NCBI RefSeq assembly: GCF_013340845.1 | Contig: NZ_AP020335.1 | Location: 930,001-994,000, forward strand | From: Hydrogenovibrio marinus | GTDB lineage: Bacteria; Pseudomonadota; Gammaproteobacteria; Thiomicrospirales; Thiomicrospiraceae | Direction: 5' to 3' | Length of the DNA: 64,000 nucleotides | In this document: piece after piece, positions 18,998 through 29,875 of the stretch | Layout: each line of letters opens with the position of its first letter | How positions within the stretch are numbered: position 1 is the first letter of the stretch | Program-made: the position numbers and the translations under genes | The notes under the pieces: generated by a model | The model's database searches: none | What the model was told of the DNA's origin: nothing | Seen by the model: the letters and a program-made list of their open reading frames with translations, nothing else

Positions 18998-19648
18998 ATG
19001 AAAAAGCAGTTTTTAACTTGGTTGGGTTTTATTGTCTTAGTGGCCAGTAGTTGGCAGGCACTGGCAGAGTCGCCAAAATCCAAGATAGAAACCCTGCACC
19101 ATTTTTTGGAAAACCTTCACACCTTTAAAGCCAACTTCATCCAAACCCAGCCTGATGAACAGCTGTTTCAAGAAAACAAATCCACAGGTTATGTTGTGTT
19201 GTCCCGCCCTGGGAAGCTGATTTGGGTTTATAAGAAACCAGATCGTCAGGAGATTATTTCTGACAGCCTGAACCTATGGGTGTTTGAACCGGATATTGAC
19301 CAGGTTACCGTGCGTCCATTGACATCGGTTCAGTCCGACTTTCCATTACGCTGGTTGCTGTATAACGACAATATCGAAAGTAACTTCAATGTTTTGCCTG
19401 AGAGCATTAAAGACGGCATTAGCTGGTATAATCTGACGCCTAAAGATTCGACTTTTTTCCAAAGTTTGGAAGTCGCCATCAAAGGGGATAAGTTGGTTCA
19501 GATTTGGATGTATCAGAGCATGGACAACATCACCAAGGTGAAGTTTACCGATATTCAGCAAAACGTTAACATCGCCAGCAACCAGTTTGATTTCAGCCCA
19601 CCAGAAGGGGTGGATGTCATTGGGCAGCAGGTCAATAATCTAAAATAG
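18998..19648 (+). CDS. lolA: Outer-membrane lipoprotein carrier protein LolA
   Basis: This 216-residue periplasmic chaperone moves lipoproteins from the LolCDE transporter to LolB. A signal peptide ends at QALA-ES (about residue 23). Mature-protein features are FKANFIQTQPDEQLFQENKSTG, GYVVLSRPGKLIWVYKKPD, the NLWVFEPDIDQVTV strand and the C-terminal FDFSPPEGVDVI. The ftsK-lolA-rarA order is conserved widely in gammaproteobacteria and supports the call. The rarA ATG begins 2 bp after its stop. Confidence 0.94.
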   Translation: MKKQFLTWLGFIVLVASSWQALAESPKSKIETLHHFLENLHTFKANFIQTQPDEQLFQENKSTGYVVLSRPGKLIWVYKKPDRQEIISDSLNLWVFEPDIDQVTVRPLTSVQSDFPLRWLLYNDNIESNFNVLPESIKDGISWYNLTPKDSTFFQSLEVAIKGDKLVQIWMYQSMDNITKVKFTDIQQNVNIASNQFDFSPPEGVDVIGQQVNNLK

Positions 19649-19650
19649 AC

Positions 19651-20964
19651 ATGAGCTATAAGCCACTTTCCGACAGGCTTCGACCAACCGAGCTAGCACA
19701 TTACGTCGGGCAAAAGCATTTGCTCGGGTCGAATCGTGCCTTGTCTAAACTGTTAAATTCTGGTCGCTTGCACTCCATGATTTTTTGGGGGCCGCCGGGC
19801 ACAGGCAAAACCACGCTGGCAAGATTAATCGCGCAGCAATCGGATTTACAGTTCATCAGTTTGTCTGCAGTACTGGATGGGGTGAAATCAGTACGTGAGG
19901 CGGTTGGGCAAGCCAAGCTTCACCAAGCGCAGTTTAATCAAGGCACTTTGTTATTTGTTGATGAAGTTCATCGCTTCAATAAAGCGCAGCAAGATGCGTT
20001 TTTACCTTATATTGAAGATGGCACCTTCATCTTCATCGGGGCGACGACAGAAAACCCGTCATTTGAGCTTAATAACGCTTTGCTTTCACGAGCACGTGTC
20101 TATGTGTTGAGACCGCTGGAACAAGAAGATTTGATGCAAGTATTGCAACGCGGCATTGAACTTCTGAGTGAAGACCTGGGTACAACCCTTGAATTGGAAC
20201 CACAAGCCGAGGAGTTGTTGGTGCAATATGCGGATGGCGATGCACGACGCTTATTGAATATGTTGGAGCAGGCGGTCGATTTCGCCGAGCAAAATCTGCC
20301 AGGTCGGGTGGTGCTGACTGCCGACCATTGCCGAGAAGTCGTGCAGGGTGGTGTACGCCGTCAAGACAAAGGCGGTGAGTTGTTTTATGATCAGATTTCC
20401 GCATTGCATAAATCCATACGTGGCTCAGATCCAAACGCTGCATTATATTGGCTGACGAGAATGTTGGAAACAGGGGTTGATGCCCGTTATCTTTCCAGAC
20501 GATTGATTCGCATGGCGAGTGAAGATATTGGTAATGCTGATGTGAAAGCTTTAGGCTTGTGCTTGGATGCGGCGGAAGCCTATGAACGACTCGGTTCTCC
20601 AGAAGGTGAATTGGCGTTGGCACAAGCGGCGGTTTACCTTGCGGTCGCCCCTAAGTCCAATGCCGTTTACATGGGGTATAAAGCTGCGGTAAGAGACATT
20701 CAGGAGCATGGTACCTCCGAAGTGCCATTGCACTTGCGCAATGCGCCGACCAAATTGATGAAGAACCTAGATTATGGCGAAGGCTACCGTTATGCGCATG
20801 ACGAACCTGAAGCCTTTGCTGCGGGAGAATGCTATTTCCCCGAAGACATGCCGGAACGCGATTACTACCAGCCAGTGCCGAGAGGGTTGGAGATAAAAAT
20901 TGGCGAGAAAATGACTCGACTCAAACAAATGAATTTGCAGTCACCACAAAAAAGACGACCATAA
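19651..20964 (+). CDS. rarA: Replication-associated recombination ATPase RarA (MgsA)
   Basis: This 437-residue AAA+ protein is related to clamp loaders and to eukaryotic Mgs1/WRNIP1, and acts at stalled forks. It shows RPTELAHYVGQKHLLG, Walker A WGPPGTGKTTLARLIA, Walker B LLFVDEVHRFNKAQQDAFLP, sensor 1 IGATTENPSFELNNALLSR and the C-terminal tetramerisation part with RMASEDIGNAD and YLAVAPKSNAVY. Its length is typical. It is translationally close to lolA. Confidence 0.95.
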   Translation: MSYKPLSDRLRPTELAHYVGQKHLLGSNRALSKLLNSGRLHSMIFWGPPGTGKTTLARLIAQQSDLQFISLSAVLDGVKSVREAVGQAKLHQAQFNQGTLLFVDEVHRFNKAQQDAFLPYIEDGTFIFIGATTENPSFELNNALLSRARVYVLRPLEQEDLMQVLQRGIELLSEDLGTTLELEPQAEELLVQYADGDARRLLNMLEQAVDFAEQNLPGRVVLTADHCREVVQGGVRRQDKGGELFYDQISALHKSIRGSDPNAALYWLTRMLETGVDARYLSRRLIRMASEDIGNADVKALGLCLDAAEAYERLGSPEGELALAQAAVYLAVAPKSNAVYMGYKAAVRDIQEHGTSEVPLHLRNAPTKLMKNLDYGEGYRYAHDEPEAFAAGECYFPEDMPERDYYQPVPRGLEIKIGEKMTRLKQMNLQSPQKRRP

Positions 20965-21029
20965 GTCGCTGAATACAAAACTAGAATAGATTGACATAGT
21001 ACAGATTGAAATAGATTAGGAGAATTTTT

Positions 21030-21425
21030 GTGCAAAGTTTTCACTTGATGCAATTACTCGCTGTCGGGATCGGAGGTACGTTTGGTGCCATGTCCCGTTT
21101 TTTGCTGTCGAACCAGATGTATGCCTGGTGGGGGCGTGATTTCGTTTGGGGAACTTTGACGGTAAACGCCTTGGGTTCTTTTCTAATCGGGCTTTTAACG
21201 ATTTTGATGATTGATAAATTACAGCTTGCCCTTGAGTGGCGTGCGTTATTGATTGTTGGTTTTCTGGGATCTTTTACAACGTTTTCGACATTCGCTTTTG
21301 AAACCCTGCTGTTCTTACAGGAAGGTTTGTTTGAAAAAGCGATGATGAACATTGTCGCCAATGTCGTGCTGTGTGTTTACATGGTTTGGTTTGGTGTTTG
21401 GTCAGGCAAACAGTTCTTGTTGTAA
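21030..21425 (+). CDS. crcB: Fluoride efflux channel CrcB/Fluc
   Basis: This 131-residue four-helix membrane protein is a Fluc fluoride exporter. It shows GGTFGAMSRFLLS, the GTLTVNALGSFLIGLL motif with the polar Asn, and GFLGSFTTFSTFAFE with the Phe/Thr/Ser pore track. Fluc channels work as dual-topology dimers. The start is GTG with an AGGAGAA ribosome-binding site. The 65 bp upstream does not show a fluoride riboswitch. Confidence 0.94.
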   Translation: MQSFHLMQLLAVGIGGTFGAMSRFLLSNQMYAWWGRDFVWGTLTVNALGSFLIGLLTILMIDKLQLALEWRALLIVGFLGSFTTFSTFAFETLLFLQEGLFEKAMMNIVANVVLCVYMVWFGVWSGKQFLL

Positions 21426-21430
21426 ATGAA

Positions 21431-21462
21431 GGTTTCTGTTGAGAAGTTTTCAACAAGAAACC
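21431..21462 (+). terminator. Hairpin after crcB, possible terminator
   Basis: GGTTTCTGTTGA pairs with TCAACAAGAAACC (one bulge) around GAAGTTT, 5 bp after the crcB stop. No long T run follows, so terminator activity is uncertain. Confidence 0.45.
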
Positions 21463-21559
21463 CTAAAGAATTTAACGAATATTTTTTCTCCATAAGTTCA
21501 CATTTTGATAAACTTTTGACTTCAAATTTTCGCAAATTAACGTCAGTTAGAGAGACGCC

Positions 21560-22687
21560 ATGACAGAGTCCACCAACCTTCTAAAAACCCCTTTTTACGA
21601 CCTTCATGTCGAAGCAGGTGCCAGAATGGTTCCTTTCGCGGGTTACGATATGCCGGTGCAATACCCGATGGGCATTAAAAAGGAGCATTTGCATACGCGA
21701 GAAAAAGCGGGTTTGTTTGATGTTTCTCACATGGGACAGGTCAAGCTCAAGGGTGAAAAAGCAGCCCAAGCATTAGAAGCGCTGGTGCCAGTCGACATTA
21801 TTGACCTGTCATTATTGAAACAGCGCTATGCATTGTTCACCAACGATAAGGGTGGCGTGCTGGATGACTTAATGGTCACTTGTGTTGAAGATGGTCTGTT
21901 TTTGGTCGTCAATGCAGCCTGTAAAGAACAGGATATTGCGCACCTGAAAGCCAACCTTGATGGCTCAGTCGAAGTGGAAGTATTGGATGATAAAGCCTTG
22001 TTGGCTTTGCAAGGCCCGGAAGCTAAAAATGTGATGGCAAAGCTAGCGCCAGAATCACAATCCATGACATTTATGACAGCCAAATCTTTGGAGATTGGTG
22101 GTATTAAGTGTTTTGTGACACGTTCCGGCTATACCGGTGAAGATGGTTTTGAAATTTCTGTTGCCAATGATCAAGCCGTTGCCTTGGCAAAAATGCTATT
22201 GGCAGAAGACGCTGTGGAGTGGATTGGCTTAGGCGCACGTGATTCTTTGCGATTGGAAGCCGGATTGTGCTTGTACGGACATGAGCTGACAACTGAAATC
22301 ACGCCGATTGAAGCCAGTTTGAACTGGGCAATTTCCAAAGCAAGACGTCCAGATGGTGCCAGAGCAGGTGGTTACCCGGGGGCGGATGTGATTGGCAGGC
22401 AAATGCTGTCTGGCGCACCGCGCAAACGCGTTGCGATTCTACCGCAAGGGAAGATGCCTGTGCGCGATGGCGCGGAAATCGTTACAGAAGGTGAAACTCT
22501 TGTCGGTATCGTGACGAGTGGTGGTTTTGGCCCTAGTTTGAATGTGCCGATAGCGATGGCGTTATTGGATAAGGATGCAGCTCAAGGTCAACAACCGTTA
22601 TTTGCAATGGTTAGAGGTAAGGCGATTCCTGTTGAGATAACGCCTTTGCCGTTTGTTAAACAAAATTATTACCGCGGTGCTCGATGA
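21560..22687 (+). CDS. gcvT: Aminomethyltransferase, glycine cleavage T-protein
   Basis: This 375-residue T-protein transfers the C1 unit from aminomethyl-lipoyl-GcvH to tetrahydrofolate and releases ammonia. It shows the TPFYDLHVEAGARMVPFAGYDMP start, KAGLFDVSHMGQV, GVLDDLMV, SGYTGEDGFEI, and DSLRLEAGLCLYGHEL. It is the first gene of gcvT-gcvH-gcvP. The sequence upstream is AT-rich and shows no glycine riboswitch. Confidence 0.96.
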   Translation: MTESTNLLKTPFYDLHVEAGARMVPFAGYDMPVQYPMGIKKEHLHTREKAGLFDVSHMGQVKLKGEKAAQALEALVPVDIIDLSLLKQRYALFTNDKGGVLDDLMVTCVEDGLFLVVNAACKEQDIAHLKANLDGSVEVEVLDDKALLALQGPEAKNVMAKLAPESQSMTFMTAKSLEIGGIKCFVTRSGYTGEDGFEISVANDQAVALAKMLLAEDAVEWIGLGARDSLRLEAGLCLYGHELTTEITPIEASLNWAISKARRPDGARAGGYPGADVIGRQMLSGAPRKRVAILPQGKMPVRDGAEIVTEGETLVGIVTSGGFGPSLNVPIAMALLDKDAAQGQQPLFAMVRGKAIPVEITPLPFVKQNYYRGAR

Positions 22688-22751
22688 TAAATTCAACCAG
22701 CACGCTAAAACAATTTAATAGAACAGTTTATTGATTCAGAGGAGATAAGTG

Positions 22752-23123
22752 ATGAGTCAAATTAAATATACAGAAGATCACGAGTGGATTGAAATTCATG
22801 GTGATGGTACAGCGACTATCGGTATTACGGATTTCGCTCAAGAACAACTAGGTGACCTAGTTTACGTTGAAGTGCCTGAAGAAGGTTCTGAAATTACCAA
22901 GGGCGAAGCTGTTTCAGTTATTGAGTCTGTAAAAGCCGCTTCAGATTTGATTGCACCTGTTTCTGGAACAATCATCGAATCAAACCAATCTTTGGAAGAT
23001 GAACCTGAAAAGGTCAACGAAGACCCAATGGGCGCTGGTTGGTTTATCAAAGTTCAAATCGCTGACGAATCAGAGTTGGAAGATTTGATGGATGAAGCAG
23101 CTTACCAAGCTTGTATCGAGTAA
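22752..23123 (+). CDS. gcvH: Glycine cleavage system H protein
   Basis: This lipoyl carrier protein of about 123 residues shuttles the aminomethyl group among P, T and L proteins. The lipoylated Lys61 lies in VSVIESVKAASD. The N-terminus has KYTEDHEWIEI and the C-terminus NEDPMGAGWFIKVQI. The ATG at 22752 is preferred over the GTG one codon earlier because GAGGAGA lies at ideal distance. It is 61 bp after gcvT and 53 bp before gcvP. Confidence 0.96.
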   Translation: MSQIKYTEDHEWIEIHGDGTATIGITDFAQEQLGDLVYVEVPEEGSEITKGEAVSVIESVKAASDLIAPVSGTIIESNQSLEDEPEKVNEDPMGAGWFIKVQIADESELEDLMDEAAYQACIE

Positions 23124-23176
23124 CTCGACTCTCATTAAGTAATATGTACTGACAGCAAATTGATTAAGAGAAGATT

Positions 23177-26014
23177 ATGAGCGGAAAAATTGCAGACTTG
23201 ATGACGACCGATAATTTTAGTCAGCGTCACATTGGTTCAAATAACGAGCAACAACAATTAATGTTGTCTGCATTAGGTTATAACTCTCTTGAGCAGCTTT
23301 TGGACGGGGTGGTACCTAAGTCTATTCGTCGTCAGTCTGAGATGGCGCTTGGTGAAGGTTTGTCAGAGCATGATGCTTTGGCAAAACTCAAGGCTATGGC
23401 AAGCCAAAATCAAACGATTAAATCTTTTATCGGCATGGGGTTCTACAATACCCTAACGCCGCCGGTGGTGCTACGTAACGTATTGGAAAATCCGGCTTGG
23501 TACACAGCCTATACACCTTACCAAGCGGAAATCTCTCAAGGTCGAATGGAAGCCATGTTGAACTTTCAGACCATGATTGCTGATATGACCGGCATGGAGC
23601 TTGCCAACGCTTCCATGTTGGATGAGGCTACAGCCTGTGCCGAAGCCATGACTTTATGTCAACGCATGTCAAAATCGAAGGGCAATGTGTTTTTCGTTGC
23701 AGAAGATTGTCATCCGCAAAATATTGAAGTACTGAAAACCCGTGCTGAACCATTGGGTATTGAAGTGGTGGTTGGCAATCCAGAAGACGGGTTTGCAGAC
23801 TTGGAATTGTTCGGTGTTTTGCTGCAATATCCGGGTACCTATGGTGATGTAAAAGAGCTATCTGCCATTATCGATGAAGCGCATGAAAAGAAAGCCTTGG
23901 TTGCCGTTGCAACAGACTTGCTAGCACTGACGTTGTTGAAATCCCCAGGTGAAATGGGGGCGGATGTCGCCATTGGTAACTCACAACGCTTTGGCGTGCC
24001 TTTAGGGTATGGCGGACCACATGCTGCCTTTATGGCAACCAAAGATGACTTTAAACGTTCCATGCCGGGGCGTTTGATTGGGGTATCTGTCGATCGTTTA
24101 GGCAATCCGGCTTATCGCTTGGCACTACAAACGCGTGAGCAACATATCCGTCGCGAAAAAGCGACCAGTAACATTTGTACCGCACAAGCACTCTTGGCGG
24201 TGATGGCGAGCTTTTACGCTGCTTATCATGGGCCAGAAGGTCTAAAACGTATCGCCAATAAAGTCTTTCAGCTAACCGCAGCTTTTGCTGATGCGCTCAA
24301 TAAAACAGGCATCAAGGTTCAAAATACCACTTACTTTGATACGGTCTCTTTTGAAGTCGCTTCTGCTGATGCGACTTTGCAAATAGCTGAGCAAGCAGGT
24401 TATAACTTAAGAAAAATTAACGATACGCTAATTGGGGTATCTTTTGATGAATCCACGACTTTAGAAGATGTTACAACCCTATTGAGTGTGTTGAAAGCAT
24501 CTACGGAGATTGCGGATAACACGCCATATGCTTTACCAGCAAAACTACAGCGCACATCAGATTTTCTAACGCATGAAGTCTTTAACCGTTATCACTCTGA
24601 AACGGAAATGATGCGCTACATGCGTCATCTTGCCGATAAGGATTTGGCGCTAGATAGAGCAATGATTCCGCTAGGGTCTTGTACCATGAAGTTGAATGCT
24701 GCTGCAGAATTGATGCCGGTATCTTGGAAAGAATTCAGCGGAATCCATCCTTTTGCCCCTTTGCACCAAGTGCAAGGCTATCAGCAAATGATTGAAGACT
24801 TGGAGCGCATGCTTTGCGAAGCCACAGGCTATGATGCGGTTTCCCTACAACCTAACTCAGGCGCACAAGGCGAATATGCCGGTTTGTTGGCGATTCGAGC
24901 TTACCATGAAAGCCGTGGCGAAGGGCATCGTGATATCTGTTTGATTCCAGCCTCCGCTCACGGAACCAATCCTGCCTCTGCACACATGGCAGGGATGAAG
25001 GTTGTGGTCGTTAAGACGTCTGAAAAAGGCGATATTGATCTTGCTGATCTTCAAGCCAAGTGTGAGCAGCACGGGCAAAATATTTCTGCGATTATGATTA
25101 CCTATCCTTCAACGCATGGTGTGTTTGAAGAAGATGTGAAAACTGTCTGTGACATGGTACACCAACAAGGTGGACAGGTTTATATCGATGGTGCCAACAT
25201 GAATGCGATGGTTGGGGTTTCATCACCGGGTGAATTTGGTGGTGATGTTTCCCACTTGAACCTTCACAAAACCTTTGCCATTCCACATGGTGGCGGTGGG
25301 CCAGGTGTCGGACCAATCGGTGTGGGTAAACATCTTGCACCTTTTTTGCCGCGCACGCCTAAGCAGGATTCAAGTGTAGGACAGGTTTCTGCCGCTCCTT
25401 GGGGAAGTGCAGGGATTTTGCCAATCAGTTGGATGTATATCGCCATGATGGGTAAAACCGGGCTGTACCAAGCAACTGCCAATGCAATTTTGAACGCCAA
25501 CTATATTGCGCATCGTTTGGCGCCGCATTTCCCGATTTTGTATACCGACAAAAACGGTCATGTTGCTCATGAGTGTATTGTTGATTTACGTCCAATCAAA
25601 GCAGAATCAGGCATTACTGTCGATGACATTGCCAAACGTTTGATTGACTATGGCTTCCACGCACCTACCATGTCGTTCCCAGTTGCAGGAACCTTGATGA
25701 TTGAGCCGACCGAGTCGGAATCACAAGTGGAGTTGGATCGTTTCTGTGACGCTATGATTCAAATCAAATACGAAATCGCACAAGTGATGGAAGGGCAGTT
25801 TACTGCGGAAGATAATCCATTGGTGAATGCGCCTCATACCGCTCTGGAAGTCACAGGCGATTACTGGGCGCACAGTTACTCAAGACAACAGGCGGCTTAT
25901 CCGTTGGAAAGCTTGAAGCGTGAAAAATACTGGTCACCGGTGGCAAGGGTCGATAACGTTTATGGTGATAAGAATCTTGTGTGCTCTTGTTTGCCAGTAT
26001 CGGCTTATGAGTAA
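23177..26014 (+). CDS. gcvP: Glycine dehydrogenase (decarboxylating), P-protein
   Basis: This 945-residue single-chain P-protein decarboxylates glycine using PLP and passes the aminomethyl group to lipoyl-GcvH. N-terminal features are FSQRHIGSN and [18 protein letters not shown]. The PLP-binding Lys is in [17 protein letters not shown] near residue 698. [17 protein letters not shown] and [13 protein letters not shown] follow the family pattern. Being one polypeptide rather than split GcvPA/PB is typical for gammaproteobacteria. Confidence 0.97.
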   Translation: MSGKIADLMTTDNFSQRHIGSNNEQQQLMLSALGYNSLEQLLDGVVPKSIRRQSEMALGEGLSEHDALAKLKAMASQNQTIKSFIGMGFYNTLTPPVVLRNVLENPAWYTAYTPYQAEISQGRMEAMLNFQTMIADMTGMELANASMLDEATACAEAMTLCQRMSKSKGNVFFVAEDCHPQNIEVLKTRAEPLGIEVVVGNPEDGFADLELFGVLLQYPGTYGDVKELSAIIDEAHEKKALVAVATDLLALTLLKSPGEMGADVAIGNSQRFGVPLGYGGPHAAFMATKDDFKRSMPGRLIGVSVDRLGNPAYRLALQTREQHIRREKATSNICTAQALLAVMASFYAAYHGPEGLKRIANKVFQLTAAFADALNKTGIKVQNTTYFDTVSFEVASADATLQIAEQAGYNLRKINDTLIGVSFDESTTLEDVTTLLSVLKASTEIADNTPYALPAKLQRTSDFLTHEVFNRYHSETEMMRYMRHLADKDLALDRAMIPLGSCTMKLNAAAELMPVSWKEFSGIHPFAPLHQVQGYQQMIEDLERMLCEATGYDAVSLQPNSGAQGEYAGLLAIRAYHESRGEGHRDICLIPASAHGTNPASAHMAGMKVVVVKTSEKGDIDLADLQAKCEQHGQNISAIMITYPSTHGVFEEDVKTVCDMVHQQGGQVYIDGANMNAMVGVSSPGEFGGDVSHLNLHKTFAIPHGGGGPGVGPIGVGKHLAPFLPRTPKQDSSVGQVSAAPWGSAGILPISWMYIAMMGKTGLYQATANAILNANYIAHRLAPHFPILYTDKNGHVAHECIVDLRPIKAESGITVDDIAKRLIDYGFHAPTMSFPVAGTLMIEPTESESQVELDRFCDAMIQIKYEIAQVMEGQFTAEDNPLVNAPHTALEVTGDYWAHSYSRQQAAYPLESLKREKYWSPVARVDNVYGDKNLVCSCLPVSAYE

Positions 26015-26044
26015 CGTCCCAATACAAAAACAAGAGGTGATGAG

Positions 26045-26563
26045 ATGAGACAATCGATTGTAGTCAGTGTGTTGGGTGAAGACTCTCCGGGCTTGGTCGC
26101 GGCATTATCCAAACTGATTGTCAGCTATCATGGCGACTGGGTGGAAAGTAGCATGGCAAGCTTGGCGGGTAAATTCGCCGGCATCCTACGTGTTGATCTG
26201 CCTAGAGAGCAAGTTGAAGGCTTTACCAAGGCGCTTGAGTCCGAAAACCTAGGGCTGAAAGTGATGTATGAAGTGTCTGAACCCGAAACAGCTGCTCATG
26301 CATTCAAACGATACGACATTGAGTTGATTGGGCAAGATCGTCCAGGTATTGTCCATCGCCTAACGGATGCTTTGGCAAGACTTGGCGGCAGCGTTGAGAG
26401 TTTGGAGTCTGAAGTGATTGAAGCCAGTATGTCTGGAGAGCAGTTGTTCAAGGCTCAGCTATCGCTGAAGATTCCGTTGGATGTGAATCGTAACGACATT
26501 CAAGAGGCACTGGAAGCCATTGCCAATGAATTGATTGCTGACATTCAATTGGCAGATGCTTAA
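26045..26563 (+). CDS. gcvR: ACT-domain glycine cleavage regulator GcvR-like
   Basis: This 172-residue protein has two ACT domains: the first begins SIVVSVLGEDSPGLVAALSKLI and the second YDIELIGQDRPGIVHRLTDALA. ACT domains bind amino acids. GcvR-type proteins repress the gcv operon by contacting the activator GcvA when glycine is scarce. Its place directly after gcvP (30 bp) supports regulation of this operon. It could also be another ACT regulator, since no gcvA is in the window. Confidence 0.82.
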   Translation: MRQSIVVSVLGEDSPGLVAALSKLIVSYHGDWVESSMASLAGKFAGILRVDLPREQVEGFTKALESENLGLKVMYEVSEPETAAHAFKRYDIELIGQDRPGIVHRLTDALARLGGSVESLESEVIEASMSGEQLFKAQLSLKIPLDVNRNDIQEALEAIANELIADIQLADA

Positions 26564-26621
26564 AGCTCACTTACAATACGCCCATTAAGAATTTATTAAT
26601 TAAAAATAGAAAGAAAACTAA

Positions 26622-27917
<1,296 letters not shown>

Positions 27918-27957
27918 TCAAGCCTGTAATAAAAATTCAAAAAAGTGCGTTATTTGC

Positions 27958-27985
27958 TTGCAATTATTTTGCCACACTCTATAAT
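27958..27985 (+). promoter_or_regulatory. Promoter of tRNA-Ser
   Basis: TTGCAA (27958-27963) and TATAAT (27980-27985) are separated by 16 bp. Transcription would start about 8 bp before the mature tRNA. Confidence 0.7.
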
Positions 27986-27998
27986 ACGCACCTGTTCC

Positions 27999-28089
27999 GG
28001 TGGACTGGCTGAGTGGTTGAAGGCGGCGGTCTTGAAAACCGTTGTAGGTTAGTAGCCTACCTGGGGTTCGAATCCCTAGTCCACCGCCA
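27999..28089 (+). tRNA. tRNA-Ser (anticodon TGA)
   Basis: The 91-nt cloverleaf has a perfect acceptor stem GGTGGAC/GTCCACC, discriminator G and encoded CCA. The anticodon loop is CTTGAAA, giving TGA. A long variable arm and the T loop TTCGAAT are as expected for a class II tRNA-Ser. It follows its own synthetase gene. Confidence 0.95.
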
Positions 28090-28141
28090 TTTTTCAATGC
28101 TTCGCAACGAGAAATAGGAACAAACCGAATTGGAAGAAAAC

Positions 28142-28169
28142 TTGACGCAACGTCAAAAATCCTTACAAT
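28142..28169 (+). promoter_or_regulatory. Promoter of tRNA-Arg
   Basis: TTGACG (28142-28147) and TACAAT (28164-28169) with 16-bp spacing lie about 40 bp upstream of the tRNA-Arg. This promoter is outside the prophage, so the tRNA stays expressed in the lysogen. Confidence 0.7.
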
Positions 28170-28210
28170 TCACAGCTTACTTTGAACCTTCGTTACAAAG
28201 TTCTCAATAA

Positions 28211-28287
28211 GCGCCCGTAGCTCAATTGGATAGAGTACTCGGCTACGAACCGAGCGGTTAGGGGTTCGACTCCCTTCGGGCGCGCCA
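28211..28287 (+). tRNA. tRNA-Arg (anticodon ACG), prophage integration site
   Basis: The 77-nt cloverleaf has acceptor GCGCCCG/CGGGCGC, discriminator G and CCA. The anticodon stem-loop CTCGG-CTACGAA-CCGAG gives ACG. The 3' part from 28239 onward is duplicated exactly at the right prophage border, so integration reconstituted a complete tRNA gene here. Confidence 0.96.
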
Positions 28288-28289
28288 TT
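28239..28289 (+). repeat. attL, 51-bp core repeat inside tRNA-Arg
   Basis: The 51 bp from the anticodon stem to just past CCA is identical to 58665-58715. Bases outside differ on both sides (C versus A on the left, A versus T on the right). This is the core attachment site of the prophage. Confidence 0.95.
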
Positions 28290-28334
28290 ACCCATGCGGG
28301 TTTCAAGCGTTTCACCATTTACTTATATTTGCAT

Positions 28335-28356
28335 TTTCCCACAAGATTTCCCACAA
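28335..28356 (+). promoter_or_regulatory. Putative integrase arm-type sites, left
   Basis: TTTCCCACAA occurs twice (28335-28344 and 28347-28356) at 12-bp spacing, between attL and the integrase gene. The same decamer appears twice near attR, once inverted. This distribution is what arm-binding sites of a lambda-type integrase would show. Confidence 0.6.
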
Positions 28357-28383
28357 AATTGAACAAAAAAATAGAATTTTAGT

Positions 28384-29460
28384 CTATTTTGTAGCTTCAA
28401 CCTCTTTCACTTTTCGCATATAAACGGCCTTTGCTTTTTCTGATTTATGGCCTGATTCATTCAGCGCATGATCACTCACACCTTTTGCCTTAATATCATG
28501 AAACGTGAACCGTTTATCTGGATCCTTACTCGCTTTTCCAAGTTTTACTAATTTTGCATACGCTGATCGCCATGCAGATGACCTTGAACTTTTATTGAAT
28601 GGCAACCCATCCTGTGAGATCAATAGATGATTATTTAATGGAACGGCTTTACCTTTGCGCTTCAATTCAGACTGTGTTTTCTTTCTAAGCTTCAGTGCTT
28701 TATCAATGACTGATCGAAGTCGTGGTGTCCATGTTGTCCATTCTGGCAAAGATCCTTTAGTCCTTTGAATGAATATCCCTTTATTGTCATCTATTTTATC
28801 TAGCGTTATATCCCAGGCCTCAAATCCCCTTGCTCGACATAGATAGGTAATCTCTGCAGCAATATTGAGCGGCTTTCCTTCAGTAACTTCAAGCAAGGCT
28901 TCATATTCATCATCTTCAATATATTTTTCACGTGGTTTTTCAGAGTTATGGCGAACGCCTTCACATGGGTTTTTTGTTGCAATGTCTCTTTCGTATGCCC
29001 AATTATAAGCAGCGCTAAGTAATTCAACTTCTCTATTTGCACCAGTTGTGACACCTTGTGAAACCCTAATATCAAGATAAGTTCTTATTGTCCCGGGTGT
29101 AACGATTCCGAAAGGCATCTCACCAAATGTTTTACCATTTGACATTTTCATTTCAGTAATTGTTTTGTAATAGAAACTATATCCATCCCTTGTTGATTGA
29201 GATAATCCTTGAACGTGTGTGCTGTTCAAGTATTTATCTAAAAGAATTTGAATAGTCTTTGATGGCGCCTCTAACATTTCATGAATCATTTCATGAAGGA
29301 CATGACACGGAGTGTCTTCTCGTAGAGGTTTTTTATTTTTTTGAAGCGTTATTTCTTTTCGTGGTTGTCCAGGTATAGAAGGGTAATAAACCCAGCGACC
29401 TTTTCTAAAATAACAGTATTTAGGTGCGCGCTTGCACCGTATCGAAGTTCCATTGCTCAT
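28384..29460 (-). CDS. int: Tyrosine recombinase / phage integrase
   Basis: This 358-residue site-specific recombinase has an N-terminal arm/core-binding part (PSKTIQILLDKYLN, LSQSTRDGYSFYYKTI). The catalytic domain shows the first Arg in LCRARGFEAWDITLDKI, an FHDIKAKGVSDHA box and the C-terminal nucleophile Tyr in AKAVYMRKV. The gene points toward tRNA-Arg and ends about 95 bp from attL, as expected for the enzyme that integrated this prophage. It overlaps the DUF4224 gene by 41 bp. Confidence 0.9.
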   Translation of the reverse strand: MSNGTSIRCKRAPKYCYFRKGRWVYYPSIPGQPRKEITLQKNKKPLREDTPCHVLHEMIHEMLEAPSKTIQILLDKYLNSTHVQGLSQSTRDGYSFYYKTITEMKMSNGKTFGEMPFGIVTPGTIRTYLDIRVSQGVTTGANREVELLSAAYNWAYERDIATKNPCEGVRHNSEKPREKYIEDDEYEALLEVTEGKPLNIAAEITYLCRARGFEAWDITLDKIDDNKGIFIQRTKGSLPEWTTWTPRLRSVIDKALKLRKKTQSELKRKGKAVPLNNHLLISQDGLPFNKSSRSSAWRSAYAKLVKLGKASKDPDKRFTFHDIKAKGVSDHALNESGHKSEKAKAVYMRKVKEVEATK

Positions 29461-29638
29461 GGTTCGGCTCTCCTAGCAATGCTTTGTTTATAGCTTGATG
29501 TGTCGTTATCGGCTCTCCATTAAACGCAACCTCATAGGGTATATGCTTATTTTCAAGCCAATTAATGATGTCTGCTTTTCTATTGTAGCCCGTCCAGATC
29601 TGCAAATCATCAAATGACACAAGGAAGCTATTCGACAT
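29420..29638 (-). CDS. DUF4224-like small protein upstream of integrase
   Basis: This 72-residue protein has FLVSFDDLQIWTGYNRKADIINWLENKHIPYEV, matching the short DUF4224 domain often encoded right before phage integrases. The domain looks like a small winged or MerR-like fold and may act as an excisionase or DNA-bending helper, but that is inferred from position. It overlaps the integrase start, suggesting translational coupling. Confidence 0.7.
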   Translation of the reverse strand: MSNSFLVSFDDLQIWTGYNRKADIINWLENKHIPYEVAFNGEPITTHQAINKALLGEPNHEQWNFDTVQART

Positions 29639-29641
29639 CGA

Positions 29642-29872
29642 TCAGGCCTTCTTGAATATCCATGTCTTGATGCCGACAAGGTTTGAATAGACAAAGACCA
29701 GTTCCATGATGAAAGCAGGGTAGAGTTCTTTGTATAAAAAGAAAATTGCCATCGACACACTAGCGAGTAGAAAGGCCACCCATCCATAGGTGAATCCTGG
29801 TAGCTTGTGAGTCAACCAAATGGATCCAATGATGGCGCAGAGTGCGCCTAAATATTGAAGTAGGTCGATCAT
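29642..29872 (-). CDS. Small phage membrane protein
   Basis: This 76-residue protein has three hydrophobic segments (about residues 5-20, 28-47 and 52-70), with IWLTHKLPGFTYGWVAFLLASVSMAIFFLYKE. No family is firmly recognised; the pattern slightly recalls a fragment of PnuC/YgjV-type proteins. It lies between two early genes on the same strand with gaps of 3 bp, so it is part of the early operon. Confidence 0.65.
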   Translation of the reverse strand: MIDLLQYLGALCAIIGSIWLTHKLPGFTYGWVAFLLASVSMAIFFLYKELYPAFIMELVFVYSNLVGIKTWIFKKA

Positions 29873-29875
29873 GGT

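Noticed and set aside
20965-21029. Fluoride riboswitch before crcB
   Set aside because: The gap is only 65 bp and shows no conserved riboswitch core or pseudoknot elements.
21426-21559. Glycine riboswitch before gcvT
   Set aside because: The leader is AT-rich with one crcB-proximal hairpin; the tandem aptamer motifs are absent.
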